In this document: one piece after another, positions 57,540 to 64,000 of the stretch
Position numbering within the stretch: position 1 is the stretch's first letter
How the letters are laid out: each line of letters starts with the position of its first letter
DNA from: Diphasiastrum complanatum
Taxonomy: Eukaryota; Streptophyta; Lycopodiopsida; Lycopodiales; Lycopodiaceae
NCBI GenBank assembly: GCA_029204225.1
Contig: CM055108.1
Span: forward strand, 4,389,991 to 4,453,990
Direction of reading: 5' to 3'
Length of the DNA stretch: 64,000 nt
Notes under the pieces: model-generated
What the model saw: the letters and a program-made list of their open reading frames with translations, nothing else
What the model was told of the DNA's origin: nothing
The model's database searches: none
Position numbers and translations under genes: made by a program

Positions 57540-58830
57540 TCATCTGTCTGTTGCTCGTGCTAGATCCAATAATGCAGAAGCTCCATCTAGTGAGCAAAGC
57601 TGGCAGCATCAGTTTATTAAGGAAGCAAAGGGATTGACAGATTCTGACGTTGTGAGTCGGTGCAGGTATTATTGGCCTGGCCATAGCCAAACAGATATAG
57701 ATTTTCTGTTGCTATGGTGGATGCTAAGCAACCATCCGGCACGGGACAAGGATATTTGTGGCTGGGCCATATGCAATCTGAAGATTATGGATGGCCTCTT
57801 GCATATAGAAGTAAGCAAATTTGGGAAGATCTTGCATCTGAACTGCGTGCATCAGGAGTGGATCCGCTAATGGTCATGGAAGTATGATAGTTGCTTATAC
57901 TCATGATAAAGCCTCGAAGTTAAGGAACTGAGCGGAGGTGCTGCAAAAGGCAGGGGCTCAGATCGAGTATCTGGATGTGGTCTTGGCTAAAAAATGAGAG
58001 CCTACAATCTTGATTGAAGCTTCTAGAGGTGCCATGTTTGCTCCTAAAGATAGTCAGATAGATGCGAGATTGGCTACGCTGTTTCTAAAAGAAAGAAACA
58101 GAAGCTATTGTGGGAAAGGCCGATATTAAGAGCTCTTTCATAATGGCATAACAAATCTTATACTCTCATCTGCGAACAATGGCTGAAGAGCAGAGTTGCC
58201 TGTTGTGGCATCCATCAAACCCCGGAAAGGGCACCTCCTTGTGTTGGAAGAGATTCCTAATCTACGTTTGAATCATGGCCTAATGGAAGCTGGTTACAAA
58301 TAGCATGCAAAACCTTCTGTACCAACGTCTGAATGTGATACCAGTGATGGCACATCTTCCTCAGCCCTTGACGATTTAGGGATTGCCATGACTGCAACCA
58401 CAAACTCCAAGGGATCTTTGCTACTAGGGAGCAACAGGCAATTTGTAGTATTTGAACCCATCAGATGAAATTATTGAACACATATTACATCATGCAGCTA
58501 AGGTTTTTGCCTGCTCTAAGAACCTTCTCGACCTCCAAATTGAGAGAAAGAACAATAGTCAAGACAAGGTTTCGGCCATATATCTCAGATGAGAACCTGT
58601 TCCAGGAATGTTAGGGTGGTTCTTAGCCAATGGGCATGAAGTATCTGGCTTGACCATGGCTCCTGCTACTGCTGAAATAATCTTGATAATGATAAGTGGT
58701 GCATCCATGCCTTTGGATCCCACACCATTGCTCCTTCTGGCAGGCTTTTGGTAGGCTTTCATGCTTACAAAGTTGAGAGTGATTTTTGTTGTTTTCATGA
58801 TGTCTCAAAAACTTGCAAGATGCCATGAAG
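57540..58830 (+). pseudogene. FAD-dependent oxidoreductase pseudogene (plant DAO/HcnC-like), probably a retrocopy
   Basis: Spread over three frames, the sequence follows a plant FAD-dependent oxidoreductase of the D-amino-acid oxidase fold from end to end. VGAGIIGLAIAKQI (about 57655-57696) is the Rossmann GxGxxG nucleotide-binding motif. YRSKQIWEDLASELRASGVD (about 57804-57863) is the substrate-domain helix region. IEASRGAMFAP lies near 58015, IKPRKGHLLVLEEIPNLRLN near 58217-58276, NHGLMEAGYK follows, then SLLLGSNRQF near 58420. The C-terminal FRPYISDENLF, ANGHEVSGLTMAPATAEIIL and PFAPSG close it (58569-58741). At least three frameshifts and several stops prevent expression. About 1.1 kb covers the GxGxxG motif to the C-terminus without any intron-sized gap, as expected for a reverse-transcribed copy. 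No poly(A) tail is obvious. Confidence 0.78.
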
Positions 58831-58906
58831 ACTCCTACTTTCTCAAGGTAAGTCTTTTAGGCTCAAAGGCTTATGGTTCTTGCATTTTATTGCTAGAAAC
58901 CTTGAA

Positions 58907-59620
58907 TTAAGAGCAGTTCCCAAGAAATGAAGGAATAGTTCCAAAGAGCAAATTTGAGCCCAGATTGAAATACTTTAGTTGGCTCAATGCTCCAAACTTC
59001 GGGGGTATGGCTCCATCGAGGAAGTTATTAGAAAGATCTAATTTCTGTAATGAGGAGCAATTTGAGAGATCAGTAGAAATTCTACCACTAAGTACATTGC
59101 CAAAAAGGTAAAGAAACTTCATCCCTTGAATCTTGCTGAATGAGGGAGGGATCGTCCCCGCCAGCAAATTGACGGAGAGATCCAGCGTTTGCAGATGGAG
59201 GAGTGACATCAAATTCTTGGGGACAGGTCTTGTCAGTGAATTGGAACTCACATTCGTGGACTCCAAGGAAGAGGAATTTCCCACTCTGAAGGAATTCTAC
59301 CCCATAGATTGTTGGCACTTAAATCAAGAAAAGAAAGCGAAGGAAGCCCTCCAGAGCAGAAGTCATCCTGTCTATCTGCTACTGCAGAAGAGAGGTGGAT
59401 CGCATGCAAATAAAATAGGAGGGCCTTTGCCAAGGAAGTAGGAAGAGGAGGAGGATGAGATTGATGGTGCGAGGTCGGACGACGAGGATGCGATCGATGA
59501 TGTGTGGCAACAACGCCATTCTCAGGCGAGGGTGAAGGAGCAGCGAGAACAAGAGGAGCAGCCACAATAAAAGGACGAGCAGCAGCGACAACAAGAGGAG
59601 CAGCCACAACAAAAGGACGA
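58907..59620 (-). pseudogene. Leucine-rich-repeat protein fragment (LRR receptor-like), frameshifted
   Basis: Minus-strand frame 59284-58907 encodes five consecutive 24-residue plant-type LRRs (consensus L-x-x-L-x-x-L-x-L-x-x-N-x-L-x-G-x-I-P), for example LQTLDLSVNLLAGTIPPSFS and LQKLDLSNNFLDGAIPPKFG, ending GNCS. A preceding LRR, LSFLDLSANNLWGRIPSEW, sits in another frame at 59320-59280, so a frameshift breaks the gene. N-terminal to it is low-complexity sequence from a CAA/GAG triplet tract, with no reliable signal peptide. There is no transmembrane or kinase domain. Such LRRs belong to extracellular domains of plant receptor kinases and receptor-like proteins. Confidence 0.8.
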
Positions 59621-59640
59621 GCAACAACAACAACAACTAC
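59520..59640. repeat. Triplet-rich repeat (AGGAGCAGCCACAACAAAAG-type, ~48 bp)
   Basis: GAACAAGAGGAGCAGCCACA and ACAACAAGAGGAGCAGCCAC blocks repeat twice, ending in CAACAACAACAAC. The Leu-rich minus-strand frame here is produced by the triplets. Confidence 0.75.
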
Positions 59641-59693
59641 GCAACATCATACCCGCTATCTTCCAAAAAAAAATTCTGTTATGTCCATGACCA

Positions 59694-59813
59694 GTACATA
59701 GGATACAATATATTTCTAGTCTTGGATACACGGTACTCCAGTGAAACAAGCTACATAGGATACAATATATTTCTAGTCTTGGATACACGGTACTCCAGTG
59801 AAACAAGCTGTTA
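59694..59813. repeat. 57-bp tandem duplication
   Basis: ACATAGGATACAATATATTT starts at 59696 and again at 59753. The copies are identical through CTTGGATACACGGTACTCC to AACAAGCT, so the duplication is very recent. Confidence 0.95.
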
Positions 59814-60559
59814 GTTATGGCACTCATACTAGACGTGACCCGAAAGTAACTAATATCCTTGTGAGGCCCAGAACACACTAAATGGAATTTAGACAAGGTA
59901 TGAGACTGTGTGTCCTGTAACCAAAGATATGAGCATTTGAAGTTTTGCAATTTTGTGAGCAAAATTAGTAAAATTTTCAATTGTTCCGATTGCATGCATG
60001 ACAATTTCCTATTTTGAAGTACTGTGCTTGCATGGAATGTCTGCATGTGGTTTCTCAGAGTGATTCTGACATGCATGGGTAGTTTAGATATGTTTTGAGT
60101 GGTCATACGCATGTACTCTGACGGTTAGATACAAAACTAGATTTTATAGCTGACAATTTACGTAGAACTGAATTTTTACGTAAAATTCCGTAAAGTAAAA
60201 AATCAGTTTAATGTCGCATGTCTTGCATGTCTGAAGGACATTAATAGTGTAAAATTAAGAATCAAACAATAAATCGAATTTTCGATTTCGATTGCTTAAT
60301 AACTGACAGTGATTTTTTATGAATTTTTAGAAAGCGTAAATTTAAAAAAAAAAAAATTAAAAGTGCGAAAACTCGAAATTTCTAATTTTTTCCAATCTCT
60401 TGTAATGTCTATGAAATTGACTAAAAATAGTGATTTGACCATATTGGAGTCAATTTTAGTCAGTTTTTGGTCAAAAATACTTCACTATGAGTTAATCTGA
60501 TATTAATTAAATTTAGTAATTTCCAGGATTATTGAACTGAAGTTGTTGTAACAGTGGCT
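59814..60559. other. AT-rich DNA, no gene recognised
   Basis: A-runs and TTTT-rich sequence near 60180-60400. Nothing coding is seen. Confidence 0.45.
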
Positions 60560-61014
60560 GAATTGTTTGAAAGACTTGAATTTTTGGAAAGACTTGAATT
60601 TTTGGAAAGACTCAAATTTTTTCGAAGACTCGAATTTTTCCAAAGGATCGAATTTCTTCAATGACTCAAATTTTTCCAAAGGATCGAACTGTCAACGCGA
60701 ATTTTCTGAAGGATCGAAGGACCCTTTGTATTGTCAAGTCAAATTTTTCAAAAGACTCGAATTTTTCTGAAGACTCGAATTCTTTCAAAGACTCGATTTT
60801 TTCGAAAGACACGAAAAAGACTCGAATTTTTTTAAAGACTCAAATTTTCCCGAAGACTCGAGTTTTTCCGAAGGCTCGAATTTTTCAAAGGACTCAAATT
60901 TTTCCAAAGACTCGAATGTTAGATATTCGAGATGCGAGATGTGCGAGATCGGCTATCATCCAAATCACCTAGATCGGACCCCATTGCCCGTCAACGACGG
61001 GCACTCTTTACTAG
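60560..61014 (+). mobile_element. Helitron-like element D (plus strand)
   Basis: The 3' end is GCCCGTC-AAC-GACGGGC, a perfect 7-bp hairpin with 3-nt loop (60986-61002), 8 nt, then CTAG (61011-61014) and host T. The body is GACTCGAATTTTTCCAA-type modules (60568-60915) followed by CGAGATGTGCGAGATCGG and CACCTAGATCGG. The same tail and body recur inverted in element C. A (TG)n tract follows three bases after the end. The 5' boundary is not certain. Confidence 0.65.

Positions 61015-61016
<2 letters not shown>

Positions 61017-61091
<75 letters not shown>
61017..61091. repeat. TG microsatellite abutting element D
   Basis: About 35 TG units on the plus strand, starting directly after CTAGTATA. 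Confidence 0.97.
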
Positions 61092-61093
<2 letters not shown>

Positions 61094-61729
61094 CTCAACA
61101 TCCATTTTGATTGTCTTTTGTTATCTCTTTTTCTTCCATCTTGATCAAACCAATCTCCATTACAATAATTTTAGTTCACCTCAAAAAGCCATGTTGCCAA
61201 GTCCGTATAAATAAATATATCATATGTAATGGACCTCCTGTCTAGCGATGGATAGTAGGTCCCCTTATTCACTTTTGAATGAAAATTTTTCATGTAGATA
61301 GCTTGCTGTTTCAGCGATGGACAATATGGCTATTTTTGTTCGTCTCTATTCATTATAAAAGTTTGCCAATAAGTATGAGGGGATTCAACAATATGTGGAC
61401 AATGTTCCAATTTCGGAACTAGTACTTAAATTTGTGAATTATATGTCTTCTCTGGATGCCAGATTGTCTCATAAACAAGTCTTACCCATGTGATACTAAA
61501 ATATCATCGATGTTTTGTAGCATCTCTACCACCTACATTTCGGTTCAAACTCAAACCAAGCATTACATAGCAATATAAATATAAATAACTACATAAATAA
61601 ATAATATTATACATTATGTATATTTATGTATTATATAGATAAATAGATAAATAAATATATTATATTCAAATATATATATATAATATATAAATATATATTC
61701 AATATATAATATATATATTAATATATTAT

Positions 61730-61735
<6 letters not shown>
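61092..61735. other. AT-rich DNA, no gene recognised
   Basis: From about 61560 the sequence becomes ATA/TAAATA low-complexity DNA. Confidence 0.5.

Positions 61736-61776
<41 letters not shown>
61736..61776. repeat. TA microsatellite
   Basis: About 20 TA units. Confidence 0.95.
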
Positions 61777-61777
<1 letters not shown>

Positions 61778-61886
61778 CTCGTCAGATGTAACGTCGGATG
61801 CAACTCGTCGAATGCAACTCATCGGATATAACTCGTCGGATGCAACGTCAGATATACCTCGTCGGATGCAACTCGTCAGATATCCG
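61777..61886. repeat. Short tandem repeat, CTCGTCGGATGCAA-type
   Basis: About seven to eight imperfect 14-16-bp units (CTCGTC(G/A)GAT(G/A)(C/T)AA) directly after the TA run. The CGTCGGATG word also recurs in the modules of elements A and B. Confidence 0.82.
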
Positions 61887-61992
61887 AATCTATTTTGGAA
61901 AAAAAATTTGTTGACGAAGTAAATCAATACTCTAAAAATAAATAACAAATACTAAAATTTAGTATCATATCAACTTAGAATGTTTCAAATTT

Positions 61993-62662
61993 CAGAATCA
62001 CTCGAAGAATAGCTAGAGTGAGATTTAGAATGCTGAAGAACAGTTATGGGTTCGAACGGAGGCATAACTTCAACATCGGAAGGAGAACTGTCTGTAGAGG
62101 AGGATGAAATATCTCTTGAAAAAGCATCAACTGGAAGTTTCGCTACTCTATGAAGACTATTATAGGACTAGGAATAAAAATAATTTCAGCTACAATTTCT
62201 TTTTTCTGGATCATGTACAGAGCACGAGATTTATTGAAAAGATGAATGCAGATGTTTTGCGGAGTAGTATATGCTTGTAACAGAGGGAGTAAAGTATGTG
62301 ACAACTTTAACTGATGAATTGTCTGGACTTGAAAAATATACCTTGGTGGTGGTTGTACAACAATACCAGTATTAACAGTGAGGCTGTGGGGCCGGAACTG
62401 GACTGATTGTTTTGTCAGATAAACTCCATGAGGGGTTTGCGGAGTGTACGGAGGAGTAGCAGGACGGTGACGGTTCTTGCCAAGAGGAGCGAGGAAGGGA
62501 TGGATGTACAGGATGATAATTGCGAGGAGTGTGGAAAGGGCTCTGGGATTGTAATTGCCGACGAACAGGAGAGGGTTCGGGAGAAGTCATTTTTTCAATA
62601 GATTTAGCAGGAGTACGACCAGCAAGGATATCGACAATTCGAGGGTCGGGAGGAGGTTTCAT
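61993..62662 (-). pseudogene. dUTPase-like reading frame, probably of retroelement or pararetroviral origin (broken)
   Basis: On the minus strand a continuous frame from about 62580 to a stop at 62145 reads GVYLTKQSVQFRPHSLTVNTGIVV, then QPPPRYIF, and later HLFNKSRALYMIQKKEIVAEIIFIP. The first part resembles the early strands of a trimeric dUTPase (aspartate/proline turn, TGI motif); the last part resembles the closing N-x-(x)n-I-x-x-G/K-D/E-x-I-A-x-(x)-I motif. The middle motifs, including the catalytic one, are missing or diverged. After the stop another frame (to 61993) continues as a Ser-rich acidic tail. Upstream (62372-62662) a Pro/Ser-rich segment is open in a different frame. dUTPase domains occur in some plant pararetroviruses and retroelements, but no other gene of such an element is visible, so origin is undecided. 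Confidence 0.4.
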
Positions 62663-63415
62663 AGCAGATTCTAACCTTGACTACACTCACAAACTCACAT
62701 TGGACACTCTATAAAATAGTAGTGTTTTTGCAAGACAAGGCTTGAATTACCAAAAGTCCAAGCAAAAGCCTTACATTGACACCATATTCAAGATTGTCTC
62801 TTACAAGACAAAGATATGATAAGAGCAAGGGTGTTGACATACGAAACATTACCCTGGCATTTTATTATGCTAATATAGGCATGAAATGATTCTAATGAGT
62901 TGCTAAAAGCATTATGAACATGTCATGTGGTGATAGACAATTACAAGTCAACAATTTACTATAGCAAAATGTAATTTAGATATTCAAATCTTGCTTGAAA
63001 ATGGTTTGTGAAACCACTTGATTGACCTGAGAATGTATTCTCTTCTGACTTAAAACCTCTCATTAGTAGTCGATTGTTTTAAACAATAGAAATATTATAA
63101 CTTATTGTAAATATGGAAACTAACTTATTATTTGAGTGAGTTAATACAAATCGGTAAGTGATCATCTGTACCAAATAGGTCAACATATCCAATGAATATT
63201 GCTATAAATATAAACTATCTAGCAAATCTTAATCTTATATGACAATTAGTAAAGCAACCAATCTTACCTTTAGCTTTATTATTTGATCAAGACAATATGC
63301 TTAACCTTATATCATATTTTTGCATCGTAAGGCATAAACAAAGTTTTTGAATCCACAAAAATGAGAAAATATGTAAATTCATAAGTGATACATATGCATA
63401 TAGATCTATATATAT

Positions 63416-63416
<1 letters not shown>
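62663..63416. other. AT-rich DNA, no gene recognised
   Basis: No coding or structured repeat is seen. Confidence 0.5.

Positions 63417-63489
<73 letters not shown>
63417..63489. repeat. TG microsatellite
   Basis: About 36 TG units on the plus strand. The His-Thr open frame here is an artefact. Confidence 0.97.
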
Positions 63490-63490
<1 letters not shown>

Positions 63491-64000
63491 GAACTACATA
63501 TATTTTATGTAAAAGCATGTTTTGAAAACACAAACAAGCTATGATCATATATATTTTGATATCATCTTCAATAATGCTTCTGATTATCACAATATCCATG
63601 AATTTAGAGGCTTTTTAATGTGTAGAGTATTCTAGAAGTTTCACAAAGAACTTCACTTGATTTGATCAACTCAACATAGACTTCTAGCCTTGATAAGCAC
63701 TTCTAGTCTTAGTTCTCACAAAGATTGAATGGAGATATGATGAGTTTGCATCAAATTCCTATCAAATCTCATCAAGAAATCAAAGATTTTGGACAAAAAA
63801 TGATCCTATCTCACTCCTCCTTGATGATCCAACAAGACTTGTAAAGCCACTTTTAAGGACTTGTTCTTAGCACCTATTCAAAAATATCATCAAGATGATG
63901 TGTAATGAAATAATTGGGATCGAATAAAAAATGAAAATAAAATGAAGCTTTAGATATTCCTACATGTATGGAAAGTACACCTGCAGCCCACTACCAAAAT
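63490..64000. other. AT-rich DNA, no gene recognised
   Basis: Words such as ACTTCTAG and TCATCAAGA recur near 63640-63780. No gene or clear repeat structure is supported. Confidence 0.45.

Noticed and set aside
59379-59636. Leu-rich minus-strand frame that could look like a signal peptide of the LRR gene
   Set aside because: The Leu run comes from a CAA/GAG triplet repeat and is in a different frame from the LRRs.

Overview
The window is nuclear DNA of a land plant with a large, repeat-rich genome. The evidence is LTR retrotransposons of the plant Ty1/copia and Ty3/gypsy (chromovirus) types, two primer-binding sites for initiator-Met tRNA, a plant-type calmodulin-like gene, plant-type leucine-rich repeats and a degraded rDNA unit. 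A 5S gene lies next to the 3' end of a 26S gene; linked 5S-35S rDNA is known from algae, bryophytes, some ferns and lycophytes, Ginkgo and a few flowering plants. A non-flowering plant is therefore plausible, but the species cannot be fixed from this sequence.

Layout. 1-15.4 kb is a relic of an rDNA unit: GC-rich spacer, a spacer subrepeat array, a 5S gene (14145-14263, + strand) and the last ~425 bp of a 26S gene on the - strand (14975-15400). Two near-complete members of one non-coding LTR family (LARD-like: ~1.2 kb LTRs, ~2.6-2.7 kb interior without gag-pol) sit in this spacer in opposite orientations: 295-5485 (+, target duplication CGTTG) and 7084-12113 (-, target duplication CGCTG). 15.4-20.9 kb holds degenerate minisatellites, a deleted gypsy element (-) and the 3' end of a copia element (+). 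21.4-22.2 kb holds the only clearly intact protein gene, a calmodulin-like protein with four EF-hands. 22.2-37.4 kb is a graveyard of copia, gypsy and one unclassified, apparently spliced transposon-like gene, all interrupted. 37.4-52 kb is mostly non-coding and includes a ~355-bp tandem satellite and several duplications. 52-61 kb is rich in CT, CA and TA microsatellites and holds a family of short elements with Helitron-like 3' ends (hairpin, about 12 nt, CTAG). It also holds a copia integrase fragment, an apparently intronless pseudogene of a plant FAD-dependent oxidoreductase and an LRR-protein fragment. 61-64 kb is AT-rich and holds a broken dUTPase-like reading frame.

How it works together: almost nothing here forms a pathway. 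The CML gene is probably the single functional protein gene; the 5S gene could still be transcribed by Pol III but shows signs of decay. The rest is mobile DNA in different states of decay, with young (the LARD pair) and very old insertions side by side. The most interesting items are the LARD pair inside linked-type rDNA spacer and the Helitron-like family whose members share a tail but have different modular bodies.
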